In this document: one piece after another, positions 1 through 8,809 of the stretch
Numbering within the stretch: the first letter of the stretch is position 1
How the letters are laid out: every line of letters begins with the position of its first letter
Source of the DNA: Candidatus Mediterraneibacter faecavium
GTDB taxonomy: Bacteria > Bacillota > Clostridia > Lachnospirales > Lachnospiraceae
Length of the DNA stretch: 64,000 nucleotides
Reading direction: 5' to 3'
Assembly (NCBI GenBank): GCA_019119995.1
Contig: DWVY01000028.1
Coordinates: 1-64,000 of the forward strand
The notes under the pieces: generated by a model
Database searches by the model: none
Told to the model about the DNA's origin: nothing
The model's input: only the letters and a program-made list of their open reading frames with translations
Translations under genes and position numbers: made by a program

Positions 1-81
1 AATATATTCCTGATCTTCCCGAAGATCCCGGTTAAAGAGCTTCAGGCCGATGTGCAGGTCTGAAAGATGAAAAAACTTCAT
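1..81 (-). CDS. sbcD: Exonuclease SbcD, N-terminal fragment (runs off the window)
   Basis: The first 27 codons, read on the minus strand, give MKFFHLSDLHIG followed by LKLFNRDLREDQEYI. The DLHIG block is metallophosphoesterase motif I (D-x-H metal ligands) as found at the start of SbcD, the nuclease subunit of the SbcCD complex that processes hairpin and protein-blocked DNA ends. A GGGAGG ribosome binding site sits 7-8 bases before the ATG. The rest of the gene, and an expected sbcC, lie outside the window. Identification rests on a short stretch, but the motif and its position at the N-terminus are typical of SbcD. Confidence 0.85.
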   Translation of the reverse strand, partial: MKFFHLSDLHIGLKLFNRDLREDQEYI

Positions 82-187
82 CCCGATGTCCTCCCTTATC
101 TGTTTCTGTTCCGCTTATTTATCACCTATAGATAACCTTCAGCCGTATGTATGCATTTACCATTCTGTCCGTGCCGCACGGTTGGTC

Positions 188-1030
188 CTAAAGGAACAGA
201 AGCGCTGCAATGACCGCACAGATCGTGCTTAACAGTGTCCCCAGCAGATAGTACTCCGCAAACTCCTGATCCTTTGAGATCCTGTCGTACCGCGCGATGG
301 ATTTAGCAGTCAGGACAAGTCCCACCGCAGAATACTGCCCGATCGAAATGAAGATGACCATGATGATCCGCTCAAGAGTACCGATCATCCTTCCTGCGTT
401 TTTGTCTTTCTGTATCGCCCTTCCTCTGTCTGGCTCCCTTTCGCTGTCCGGTTCCCTTCCGCTGTCTGCTTCTCCTCCATTGTCCGCGCCGCCGTCCTTA
501 TCCGGCTTGTATCCGGAAAGGATATTCGCGATCAGGATATTCACCGGTTTGTGGATCAGCAGCAGGACTGCCGCCCACCGCAGGCATGTTATCTCCGAAA
601 TGCCGAAAGAGTCAAAAAGGACAGCGCTGCTCTCCCTGTATAAGGATGCAATGTCAGACTGCGCCGTCCAATATGAAACTCCGAGGATCGCGGCCAGATG
701 AACCGCCTGGTCGAGCAGGAAGACATCTCTCCTTCCCCTCGGACTTTCTATGAACTCTCTGAGCGGACGCCTTTCCCTGAAAATCCGGCACACCGCATAT
801 TTCACGATATCGACCGCAGCGTGGGCAGCGGCAAACGCAAGGATATACCGCAGTTTCATCCCGGGCAGGAAAAGGAAAAGCAAAAGCCATGAACCCGCAC
901 CGTAGATCAGGCAGTGGCAGATCGTCCAGGAGAACTGTCCCTGCTTTTTGTCCGCCATTTTCTGCGTCTGAAAGTAAAAGTCTCCGAGCAGGTGCACACA
1001 CAACAACACTGTAAAAACTGATTTAATCAT
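188..1030 (-). CDS. DUF3307 family membrane protein
   Basis: About 280 aa. The N-terminal half holds several hydrophobic segments and the start MIKSVFTVLLCVHLLGDFYFQ, typical of DUF3307, a family of unknown function. More hydrophobic helices follow at the C-terminus after a hydrophilic linker built of degenerate repeats rich in D, E, G and R (DNA about 420-505). I start at 1030, not at the in-frame ATG at 1060, because ATGATTAA lets this start codon overlap the stop of the SatD-family gene, implying translational coupling. Pairing of DUF3307 with SatD recurs in Firmicutes. Function unknown; membrane location is inferred. Confidence 0.8.
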   Translation of the reverse strand: MIKSVFTVLLCVHLLGDFYFQTQKMADKKQGQFSWTICHCLIYGAGSWLLLFLFLPGMKLRYILAFAAAHAAVDIVKYAVCRIFRERRPLREFIESPRGRRDVFLLDQAVHLAAILGVSYWTAQSDIASLYRESSAVLFDSFGISEITCLRWAAVLLLIHKPVNILIANILSGYKPDKDGGADNGGEADSGREPDSEREPDRGRAIQKDKNAGRMIGTLERIIMVIFISIGQYSAVGLVLTAKSIARYDRISKDQEFAEYYLLGTLLSTICAVIAALLFL

Positions 1031-1703
1031 CCCGTATCTCTCCAAGTATCTTCGCCGCATTTCTCAGCGCGCTTTCATAGGTATAGTAACTTCCCGCCGC
1101 CAGTGTCTTCTGGACTGTCGACTGGGTGATCTCCAGCCTGCCGGCTGTGTTCTGCTGGCCATCCCCGTGGAAAAGCATATCCCATATGACCTCTCTCTGC
1201 CGGTCTGTCCAGCCGCTCTCCACCACATACATCAGGTCAAAGACCGTGTTCAGCAGGATCTCTTTGTCCCGCAGTTTCTCATCCATCTTAAGGCAGAGTT
1301 CCGCCAATACCGGACGGTTCTTCTTCTCACGTTCCTTCAAAAGCTCCACTGCCTCGCGCGCCCGGTAATACCCCGGACCGTCCGCGCCCAGTGCCATTTC
1401 TGTCCTGATGTCCGTCGTGATCTGCCCGAATCCGATCCCGAAGCGCAGACGCACAGGGTACATCTCCATCCGGATCTCATTGATCATGTCCAGGACTGCT
1501 TTCCCGCTGCACAAAAGTCCCTGAAACTCGTCTCCCAGCGTGATCAGAAACCTGGACACAATCTCCTCTTTGTAATTTTCGTTCAGCCTCTCCAGCACTT
1601 CCTGGAGACGGAGCTGTACTTCTTTTCTGTTTTCCAGAAGCCTGGAATCTTTGATGTCGCCGATGACAGCGACAAAAGAATATATTGTAGTTGAATGATC
1701 CAT
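1023..1703 (-). CDS. SatD family protein (cyclase-like N-terminus, HTH C-terminus)
   Basis: 226 aa. It resembles the SatD family, named after an acid-tolerance locus of Streptococcus mutans; the biochemical function is not known. The N-terminus reads AVIGDIKDSR and, about 45 residues on, LITLGDEFQGLL, recalling the metal-binding and GGDEF-type motifs of nucleotide cyclase folds; that link is my inference. The C-terminus (about 165-215: WTDRQREVIWDML and ITQSTVQKTL) looks like a sigma-region-4-type helix-turn-helix. GGAGGG lies 6-7 bases before the ATG. The gene overlaps the start of the DUF3307 membrane gene by 8 bases, so the two are probably made together. Confidence 0.75.
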   Translation of the reverse strand: MDHSTTIYSFVAVIGDIKDSRLLENRKEVQLRLQEVLERLNENYKEEIVSRFLITLGDEFQGLLCSGKAVLDMINEIRMEMYPVRLRFGIGFGQITTDIRTEMALGADGPGYYRAREAVELLKEREKKNRPVLAELCLKMDEKLRDKEILLNTVFDLMYVVESGWTDRQREVIWDMLFHGDGQQNTAGRLEITQSTVQKTLAAGSYYTYESALRNAAKILGEIRDD

Positions 1704-1749
1704 ACTGTTCCCTCCATATTTACAGTATATAGACGAAAATATGAATAAA

Positions 1750-2496
1750 TCAGATCACAAAAAGCCGAATCATGCCGAGGATCAGCAGATGCACCGGATA
1801 GAACAGATAGAAGAACCACTTTGAGAACGTCCTTCCCCGCTCCATCCGTTTTCCGTTATAGAAGCAGACGACGGTGATTCCCGCCGCCAGTATCCCCGAT
1901 GCTGATAAAACGGCATAGATCAGGCTCTGCACGGTCTGCGCCGCGCTGGCGCCAGGCGCAAAACCGAGGAAAGCGAACGCTGCCGCTCCGATGAAGAAGG
2001 CATTACGCACTTTCCCTCTGTCCCTATCTGCCCTGGCAAACAGAAGGGTGAACAGCGGAGCGATGAGCGCCCAGTCTGAGAACAGAGAAATCAGGAAGAG
2101 CACGGCGGTCAACACTCCTGCAAGGATTCTATCCCGCACATTCTCCCTCACATACAGGATGCCAAAGCACAGCAGCAGAGTGAAGATCATGTTGAACCCG
2201 CAGAAGGAGATGATCCGCTCGCCGTTGTATGCCTCGGAAAAAGCAAGGCAGAACGGGAGCTCTGAGACCAGGGCGAATACCGCCAGCCGCTCTGCATAGC
2301 GCTTTTTTGAATGTGTGTAGTGATAACCTTCCACGAGGAAATAGCACATGACCGGAGCTGTAAAATATCCAACGTCCACAAGGATCTCGAACAGCAGGCT
2401 GCCCGGCGTGAGGAAAATATTTGCGATATGGTTCATAAGCATCGTAAACATAGCGATATACTTGATCACATCTCGGTTTAATACTTTGCCTTTCAT
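1750..2496 (-). CDS. TraX family membrane protein
   Basis: 248 aa with about eight hydrophobic segments. The N-terminal MKGKVLNRDVIKYIAMFTMLMNHIAN region and the GYFTAPVMCYFLVEGY stretch are characteristic of TraX. F-plasmid TraX acetylates pilin, but chromosomal TraX-like proteins of Firmicutes have no assigned substrate; the fold is related to membrane acyltransferases. The start codon overlaps the recQ stop (ATGA), so it is translationally coupled to recQ. There is no conjugation gene nearby, so a role in transfer is unlikely. Confidence 0.75.
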   Translation of the reverse strand: MKGKVLNRDVIKYIAMFTMLMNHIANIFLTPGSLLFEILVDVGYFTAPVMCYFLVEGYHYTHSKKRYAERLAVFALVSELPFCLAFSEAYNGERIISFCGFNMIFTLLLCFGILYVRENVRDRILAGVLTAVLFLISLFSDWALIAPLFTLLFARADRDRGKVRNAFFIGAAAFAFLGFAPGASAAQTVQSLIYAVLSASGILAAGITVVCFYNGKRMERGRTFSKWFFYLFYPVHLLILGMIRLFVI

Positions 2497-4823
2497 TCGT
2501 CTGCACCTTTCTTTTTCAGCAGTTCTACAAGATATCTCTGCGCTTTCTCTGTATACATGTATACCTCATAGGGATTCCCCTTCGAGCTGATCCGCTCCTC
2601 CGCACGGATTCCCGCTTCCCTGCCCTTTTCTGTCAGGACCGTTCTTGTAAATCCGTTCCAGTATTTTTTCTCAAGGCAGCCCTCTTCCAACAGCTTTTCC
2701 GTCAGCCATTTGATGGTCAGGCGTTTCATCCGGCTCTCATCCCGCAGGTCATTGATCTGCGCTGCAAAATCGCTGATCGTAGTCTCCGGGACATACCGGA
2801 CGGCAGACAGGATCTCATCCGTCAGGCGGAACTCTTCCTTCCTGCCCTTTGCCCTTTTCTCCGTCAGCAGTGCCGTAGGATCCCCTCTCTTCTCTCCGGC
2901 GGCGTCCGCTCCGGACAGAAAGAGGGACGGATCTGCGCCCCATCCTTCCCGGTCGCCGCCGGTGACTGACCGGATCTTCTCAAGGAACCTTCCACCGTAC
3001 TGCTCCATCTTCTTCGCGCCCATCCCGTTCACATCCAGCATCTCATCCTCCGTGAGAGGGATCCGAAGACACATGTCCCTCAGCGTCCGGTCTGACGCCA
3101 CCATATAGGGCGGCACGGAGCGTTCCTGTGCCAGTTCGGTGCGAAGCCTTCGGAGCTCTTCGAACAGCTCTCTGCCCTTCTCCGTCAGGTCTGCCGTCCG
3201 CGCGGCTTTCTTTCCGGAAGTCTTTGCGCCGGATGCGCTCTGCCTCTCAACTTCCTTTTTATAGCGGATCACAAAAGGCTCTTCTCCGGCAAGGAGCAGG
3301 TCCGACTGTTCCGTCAGCTTCAGAAGAGCGTACTTGTCTTCCGTCTGTCTGAGATATCCGCACTCCAGCATGGTGCGGATCACTTCCTTGACCATAGCCT
3401 GCCCCATCTTTCTCTGACTGCCGTAGGCCGGATTCTGGTCCATCCGGTAATTCCGGATCTTCGCCGTATTCTCGCCGAGCAGCGTCCCGGCGATCATGTT
3501 CCTTCCGAAGCGCTGGCCTGAAGTCCGGATACAGCGGACTACATCGGCGGCCGCATCCGACACATCCTTTTCTTCAAATTCCGTCAGGCAGTTGGAGCAG
3601 TTCCCGCACCGCTCTTCCGCCTGTTCTCCGAAGTAGGTCAGGATGCAGTTTCTCAGACATTTCGTGGTCGTGCAGTAGGACTCCATCTTCCGCAGGCGCT
3701 CCGCATCCTGCGCCTGGATCACCCGCAGCTCTTCTACTGTATAATCCCGGTAGTCTTCCCTGCTCTCCAGGAGCATCCGGTTGATCACCGTGTCCTGGGG
3801 TGAGTAGAAAAGGATGCACTCCGCGGGCTCGCCGTCGCGCCCGGCCCTTCCTGCCTCCTGATAGTAGTTTTCCATACTCTGGGGCATATTATAATGCAGG
3901 ACATAGCGTACATTCGACTTGTCGATCCCCATCCCGAACGCATTGGTCGCGATCATCACCCGGGTCCGGTCATAGATAAAATCCTCCTGGCTCGACCGGC
4001 GCGCCTCCGCGCTCATGCCTGCATGGTATCTTCCCACAGGGAATCCCGCGTTCTCCAGTTCCAGGTACAGCTCGTCCACTCCTTTTCTCGTGGCGCAGTA
4101 GATGATCCCGCTTTCCTCCCTGTGCTCTTCTACATAGCTGCGGATCTGTTCCTTCTTGTTTCCTGCTCTGCGAACCTCGAAGTAAAGATTTTCCCGGTCG
4201 AATCCGGCGACCGTCTCATAGGGCTGTTCCAGTTCAAGCGAAGCGATGATATCCTCCCTCACCCGCTCTGTCGCCGTCGCGGTAAACGCCGAGACCACCG
4301 GCCGCGCCGGAAGCCGCCGGATGAAGTCGAGGATCCGCACATAGCTCGGACGGAAATCCTGTCCCCACTGGGAGATGCAGTGCGCCTCATCCACAGTGAC
4401 CATGGAGAGCTCCGCGTGGCAGGCAAAGTCCAGAAACCTCGGCGTCTCCAGTCTCTCCGGAGCCACATAGATGATCTTGTACCGTCCTGTTTTTGCCAGT
4501 TCCAACGCCTTTGTGACCTGAGTCTCCGTCAGGGAACTGTTGATGTAGGCCGCGTGGATCCCCGCCTCGTTGAGCGCCTTCACCTGGTCCATCATCAGCG
4601 AGATCAGAGGCGACACCACCACCGTGATCCCAGGCATCAGAAGCGCCGGCAGCTGATAGCACAGAGACTTCCCGGCGCCGGTCGGCATGACTGCAAGGAC
4701 GTCCCGCCCGGCGAGGACCTGGTCGATGATCTTCTCCTGTCCCGGCCGGAAGGCGTCATATCCAAAGTATGTTTTAAGCGTCTGTATTTTGAATAATCTG
4801 GTTTGTTCCTGATCGTATATCAT
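2493..4823 (-). CDS. recQ: ATP-dependent DNA helicase RecQ
   Basis: 776 aa from the ATG of MIYDQEQ. The helicase core shows Walker A MPTGAGKS (about 46-53) and the DEAH box VDEAHCISQWG (about 144-154). A RecQ zinc-binding cluster follows (CLRNCILTYFG with CGNCSNC), then a winged-helix RQC part and an HRDC domain (near VPPYMVASDRTLRDM). Beyond HRDC is a linker and a further helical/HTH-like region of about 130 aa, as in long Firmicutes RecQ proteins. An upstream ATG at 4883 has no ribosome binding site and adds 20 residues without family character, so I reject it. The enzyme unwinds 3'-tailed duplexes in recombination and fork repair. Confidence 0.93.
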   Translation of the reverse strand: MIYDQEQTRLFKIQTLKTYFGYDAFRPGQEKIIDQVLAGRDVLAVMPTGAGKSLCYQLPALLMPGITVVVSPLISLMMDQVKALNEAGIHAAYINSSLTETQVTKALELAKTGRYKIIYVAPERLETPRFLDFACHAELSMVTVDEAHCISQWGQDFRPSYVRILDFIRRLPARPVVSAFTATATERVREDIIASLELEQPYETVAGFDRENLYFEVRRAGNKKEQIRSYVEEHREESGIIYCATRKGVDELYLELENAGFPVGRYHAGMSAEARRSSQEDFIYDRTRVMIATNAFGMGIDKSNVRYVLHYNMPQSMENYYQEAGRAGRDGEPAECILFYSPQDTVINRMLLESREDYRDYTVEELRVIQAQDAERLRKMESYCTTTKCLRNCILTYFGEQAEERCGNCSNCLTEFEEKDVSDAAADVVRCIRTSGQRFGRNMIAGTLLGENTAKIRNYRMDQNPAYGSQRKMGQAMVKEVIRTMLECGYLRQTEDKYALLKLTEQSDLLLAGEEPFVIRYKKEVERQSASGAKTSGKKAARTADLTEKGRELFEELRRLRTELAQERSVPPYMVASDRTLRDMCLRIPLTEDEMLDVNGMGAKKMEQYGGRFLEKIRSVTGGDREGWGADPSLFLSGADAAGEKRGDPTALLTEKRAKGRKEEFRLTDEILSAVRYVPETTISDFAAQINDLRDESRMKRLTIKWLTEKLLEEGCLEKKYWNGFTRTVLTEKGREAGIRAEERISSKGNPYEVYMYTEKAQRYLVELLKKKGADE

Positions 4824-4904
4824 TGTCCGTCTTTCTGTCCTTTCTTCTGAAACTGTCGCTCCGGCATCTTCTGTGCAAGCCATACAGGCGGCGGTCAGTG
4901 ACGG

Positions 4905-6173
4905 TCAGCTGCGAGCGGCAGCACTTTTTCTCAGCCCTTTCCCAGCCGTCAGATACACGAGTCCTGCCAGTGGCATCGTCACTGCCAGCGTCGGATAGAA
5001 CAGTCTGATATCCAGTCCTCCGTACAGCGCTCCCCCGATCACAGGCCCCAGGGTCATGCCGAGATCCAGGCCAATATAATACGTGCTGTTCGCCAGGCCC
5101 CTCTTCTCTTTGCCCGCCAGAAGGATCGCCGTGGACTGGCACACCGAACTCATGATCCCGTATCCTCCCGCCAGAAGCGCCGAAGAGATGAGCATGGTCA
5201 CATTGCTGTGCATGACCGCAAGCAGCGCAATGGCAAGAAGCTCCGAGATACAGGCGGCCAGCAGGAACACCCGGAAAGGCAGCTTATCGAAGAGATTGCG
5301 CAGGCTCAGCCTGAGCACGATCAGCACCACCGCATAGGATGGGAAAAACATGCTCACTGCAACGTCCAGTCCCCGCGTCTCCACATAGGTCACGAGGAAC
5401 GACTGGGTCGCGCAGTACGGAACCGCAAACAGCATGATGATCAGCGCGATCGGGATGACCTTGACGTCGATCAGCTCGATCCGCCTCTTCCCCGCCCTTT
5501 CCCTGGCGTCTGCCGCTGCTGGAATGTCTGTCCCTGCCGGAGCGTCTGTCTCTGTTGGAATGTCTGTCTCCGCCGGAATGTCTGTCTCTGCCGGAGCGTC
5601 TGCTTTTACCGGCTCTCCCTTATCCCCGATAAACTGGATCACCGCGATGATCGCCACAGAGAACACCAGGGCAATGACAAACGAAGCGCGGTATCCGAGC
5701 GCCTGGTACGCGCTCACACCGATGGCAGGGGCGACTGCCATCGCCAGGGCGTTCATCGTGCCGTAGAATCCCATGCCTGATCCGATCTTATCCTTCGGAA
5801 GCATATTGGACATCCAGGTCGCCATACAGACAGAGCAGCAGGCAAACCCGAAGCCGTTTATGATCCTGGCGATCACCACGACGGCCTCATTCGGTGCAAA
5901 GATATAGCCGACGCAGGCGGCCGTCATGAATACAGCGCCTGCAAAGGAGAGCTTATATTTACTGATCCTGTCCGCCAGATTGCCCGCCAGAGGCCGGCAG
6001 AATAAAGATACAAGGTTCATCATTCCGCCCACCAGTCCCATCAGTGCCGCCGATGCGCCGATGCTCTCCGTAAATCCCGTGATCAGCGGCGTCACGAGCA
6101 TGGGACTTGCCATATAGAAAAAGCTGGCGGCAAGTACCAGGATGATATCTTTTGAATAGGATTTCTCTGCCAT
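4905..6173 (-). CDS. MFS transporter with repeat-bearing central loop
   Basis: 422 aa with 12 predicted hydrophobic segments and a major-facilitator signature after TM2 (GNLADRISKYK). The substrate is unknown; relatives are usually labelled multidrug or sugar exporters. I use the ATG at 6173, which has AAGAAGG 7 bases upstream, rather than the TTG at 6179. The cytoplasmic loop between TM6 and TM7 contains about five copies of a five-residue unit (PAETDI-like; DNA about 5510-5610), an acidic insertion likely to vary in copy number. A stand-alone promoter and a leader hairpin lie upstream; recQ follows 81 bases downstream. Confidence 0.8.
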   Translation of the reverse strand: MAEKSYSKDIILVLAASFFYMASPMLVTPLITGFTESIGASAALMGLVGGMMNLVSLFCRPLAGNLADRISKYKLSFAGAVFMTAACVGYIFAPNEAVVVIARIINGFGFACCSVCMATWMSNMLPKDKIGSGMGFYGTMNALAMAVAPAIGVSAYQALGYRASFVIALVFSVAIIAVIQFIGDKGEPVKADAPAETDIPAETDIPTETDAPAGTDIPAAADARERAGKRRIELIDVKVIPIALIIMLFAVPYCATQSFLVTYVETRGLDVAVSMFFPSYAVVLIVLRLSLRNLFDKLPFRVFLLAACISELLAIALLAVMHSNVTMLISSALLAGGYGIMSSVCQSTAILLAGKEKRGLANSTYYIGLDLGMTLGPVIGGALYGGLDIRLFYPTLAVTMPLAGLVYLTAGKGLRKSAAARS

Positions 6174-6211
6174 GAGCAAACCTTCTTTCTGTCTCTTTCA
6201 TTCTGCGCCTT

Positions 6212-6236
6212 CCCTGCGGGAAGAGGCGCGCTTTCG
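6212..6236 (-). other. Leader hairpin before the MFS gene
   Basis: GC-rich inverted repeat (arms read GCGCC..TTCCC and GGGAAGGCGC on the minus strand, with a 2-base bulge) between the promoter at 6265-6293 and the start codon at 6173. No U-tract follows, so it is not a terminator; it may stabilise the mRNA or affect translation. Confidence 0.4.
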
Positions 6237-6264
6237 GGATGCTTTACAAGACTCCCGCCTTAAC

Positions 6265-6293
6265 ATCATATACCTTTGAGAGCGGGAAAACAA
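6265..6293 (-). promoter_or_regulatory. Candidate sigma-A promoter for the MFS gene
   Basis: TTGTTT, 17-base spacer, TATGAT on the minus strand. The -10 is good and the -35 is half-matching. It lies just downstream of the terminator of the ATPase operon, which fits an independent start. Partly dyadic CCCGC/GCGGG blocks flank it and could be an operator. Confidence 0.5.
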
Positions 6294-6330
6294 GAAGACC
6301 TGCACGGCTTTTTCTCCGCACAGGTCTCAA
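6290..6330 (-). terminator. Intrinsic terminator of the ATPase-ftsH operon
   Basis: Inverted repeat with arms AGACCTG..CGG and CCG..CAGGTCT enclosing an A/T-rich loop, 35 bases past the stop codon of the ATPase gene. On the minus strand it runs into a T-rich stretch (CTTCTTGTTTTCC). Stem 10-12 bp with two mismatches or wobbles. Confidence 0.6.
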
Positions 6331-6364
6331 GTTTTCCTGTTCTTACACTCTGCAGCAGAGTGGT

Positions 6365-8809
6365 TTATGAGTCTTCCTCAGGCTTTCTTCCTCTGAGCCT
6401 CAGATAATAGAACCTTAGTTTTTCTACAAGTATAGTCAAATATCTAAGAACCGGCTCGGTCGCTATGGCAAATACGACGAACAGCATGATACATTCCATC
6501 GTCATGCCTGTGATCGCGAACAGATCGTTTAAGAAGATGCTGCAGAACAGCAGTCCGGCAATACATCCGCCGAGTATGCCGATACGGATCTTGTTCATCG
6601 GCGCACTGATCTTATACAGGATCATGAAGCCGACGATAGCCAGCAGCATAGTGGCCGCCGTTGAGATATCCGTCGGATCGACTCCAAATGTACGCCCGAA
6701 GATGACCAGGGCTCCCACCGCAAGCGCATCTGTGATCGCTGCCGGAAGTGCTTTCAGGAACACATTTGTCAGGAAGTGTCCTTTGATCCTGTTCTTATTC
6801 GGCTCCAGTGCCAGGAAGAATGCAGGAACGCCGATGGTAAACATACTGATCAGAGAGATCTGCGACGGTTCCAGCGGATACGTGAACATAAACACGACCG
6901 AGATCAGGCTCAGCAGGAACGAGAATATATTCTTCACAAGGAAAAGACTCGCTGAACGCTGGATATTATTCACTACTCTCCTGCCCTCTAACACGACTTC
7001 CGGCATACAGGAAAAGTCTGATTCCAGAAGAACGAGCTGTGATGCCTGTGCCGCCGCATCGCTCCCTGAAGCCATGGCGATACTGCAGTCCGCATCTTTC
7101 AGCGCCAGGACGTCATTGACACCGTCTCCTGTCATCGCGACCGTATGTCCTGCCTCTTTCAGCACCCGGACGAATTTGCGTTTCTGATCCGGGGTAACGC
7201 GTCCGAATACCGTGTTTTTGAGCACTGCTTTGCGGAGAGACTGTTCGTCTTCCAGCTCAGATGCATCTACATATTTATCTGCATTTTTGATCCCGGCCTG
7301 CCTTGCTACTTTGGATACTGTGACAGGGTTGTCTCCGGAGATGACCTTGACTTCTACCCCCTGCTCGGCAAAATATTCAAACGTCTCCCTCGCAGCCTCA
7401 CGGATCGGGTTCGCCAGAAGGATGAATCCGAGCGGAGTGATCCCGTGATCCAGAGGCTTACCGTCCACTTCTTCATCATAAGAGCCGAACACAAGTACAC
7501 GGGCTCCTGTGGAGGCATGTTCCGTGATCTCTTCCGCGTAGTCACCGTATTTTTCTTTCAGGACGAACTCCGGGGCTCCAAGCACATATGCGCCGTCTTC
7601 AAAAGTAACGCTGCTGTATTTTGTAGCGGAAGAAAAGCCTGTTTTTGAAACAGCTTTCTTTCCGGAACCTTTTGTGAAATATTCTTTCATAGCTGCCATA
7701 GTGATATTATCTTTTGTCATGGCAGCGGCAAAATCTCCGATCAGCGTGCGGAGCGGATCCATTGTATCTGGATCATATTCGTCTGTCTCGATCACACCCT
7801 GTACTTTCATTGTATTATCTGTGATCGTTCCGGTCTTATCCACGCAGAGCACATCTACCCGCGCCAGCGTCTCGATGCATTTCATATCGTGGAGCAGGAC
7901 TTTCTTCTGTGCGAGCCGTATAGAGCTGACGGCAAGCGCTACACTTGCCAGCAGGTACAGTCCCTCAGGTATCATGCCGATCACGGCGGCGATCATGGAA
8001 GTCACGCTTTCACGGAATCCGTCATCCTGGAAAAAGAATGCCTGCGAGAACAGGACAAGCCCGATCGGAATGATCGCCACGCCCACACATTTTACCAGTT
8101 TGTCGAGAGAGCGTATCATCTCGGACTGCTCCCCTGACTGCATCTGTTTTGCCTGCAGCGTCAGCTTGGAAATATAGGAATCTTCACCCACCCGGTCCAG
8201 TCTTGCATGACACTGCCCGGATACGATAAAGCTTCCGGACATGAGCTTATCGCCTCTGCGTTTTGTGATCTCGTCGGATTCTCCGGTCAGGAGCGATTCG
8301 TTGACCTGTACTTCTCCTGCGCTGACGACAGCATCTGCACAGACTTGATTTCCTGCTTTGAAAATAACAATATCATCGATCACCAGCTCTTCTGCATCTA
8401 TGACCGACTTCTTGCCGTCACGTACGACAGTAGCGTGCGGTGCGTTCAGCATCGTAAGCTTGTCCAGTACCTGTTTGGCGCGCACTTCCTGTACGATACC
8501 GATCAGTGTATTGGCGATAATGACCGGCAGAAAGGTCAGGTCACGGAAAGAGCCGACCAGGATCAACAATATAGCTAAAATAGCGAAGATAAGATTGAAA
8601 TATGTAAAGACATTTTCGTGTATGATCTCTTTTGTCGTCTTAGAAGGTGGTTCCACAGAGCGGTTCACCCAGCCATGCAGGCGGTGTTCCTGTACCTGCT
8701 GGCTGGTAAGCCCCTTTTTATATTCAGGATCGTAACGCGTTGTAGGGATCCTTCTGTCCTTCTTTTCTTCTGTCTGTACTGTTTTTCTCCTTGGCATATT
8801 CTTCGGCAT
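6365..8809 (-). CDS. P-type cation ATPase, Exp7/YoaB-like
   Basis: 814 aa. Complete P-type ATPase: actuator motif LTGES, phosphorylation site CVDKTGTITDN, hinge MTGDGVNDVLALKDAD, and an IPEGL motif in the fourth membrane helix typical of the Ca2+/Mn2+-related class. Overall it looks like the streptococcal/lactococcal Exp7/YoaB group of cation exporters; the transported ion is not certain. The start ATG shares one base with the ftsH stop (TAATG), so the gene is translationally coupled to ftsH. As the last gene of the riboswitch-led operon it is probably induced by Mn2+. Terminator follows at 6290-6330. Confidence 0.85.
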   Translation of the reverse strand: MPKNMPRRKTVQTEEKKDRRIPTTRYDPEYKKGLTSQQVQEHRLHGWVNRSVEPPSKTTKEIIHENVFTYFNLIFAILAILLILVGSFRDLTFLPVIIANTLIGIVQEVRAKQVLDKLTMLNAPHATVVRDGKKSVIDAEELVIDDIVIFKAGNQVCADAVVSAGEVQVNESLLTGESDEITKRRGDKLMSGSFIVSGQCHARLDRVGEDSYISKLTLQAKQMQSGEQSEMIRSLDKLVKCVGVAIIPIGLVLFSQAFFFQDDGFRESVTSMIAAVIGMIPEGLYLLASVALAVSSIRLAQKKVLLHDMKCIETLARVDVLCVDKTGTITDNTMKVQGVIETDEYDPDTMDPLRTLIGDFAAAMTKDNITMAAMKEYFTKGSGKKAVSKTGFSSATKYSSVTFEDGAYVLGAPEFVLKEKYGDYAEEITEHASTGARVLVFGSYDEEVDGKPLDHGITPLGFILLANPIREAARETFEYFAEQGVEVKVISGDNPVTVSKVARQAGIKNADKYVDASELEDEQSLRKAVLKNTVFGRVTPDQKRKFVRVLKEAGHTVAMTGDGVNDVLALKDADCSIAMASGSDAAAQASQLVLLESDFSCMPEVVLEGRRVVNNIQRSASLFLVKNIFSFLLSLISVVFMFTYPLEPSQISLISMFTIGVPAFFLALEPNKNRIKGHFLTNVFLKALPAAITDALAVGALVIFGRTFGVDPTDISTAATMLLAIVGFMILYKISAPMNKIRIGILGGCIAGLLFCSIFLNDLFAITGMTMECIMLFVVFAIATEPVLRYLTILVEKLRFYYLRLRGRKPEEDS

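Noticed and set aside
3894-4796. 300-codon open frame on the plus strand
   Set aside because: Antisense to recQ, with no ribosome site and no family character; arises from codon bias of the minus-strand gene. The same holds for other long plus-strand frames.
4824-4883. Longer recQ start at 4883
   Set aside because: No ribosome site, residues unlike RecQ.
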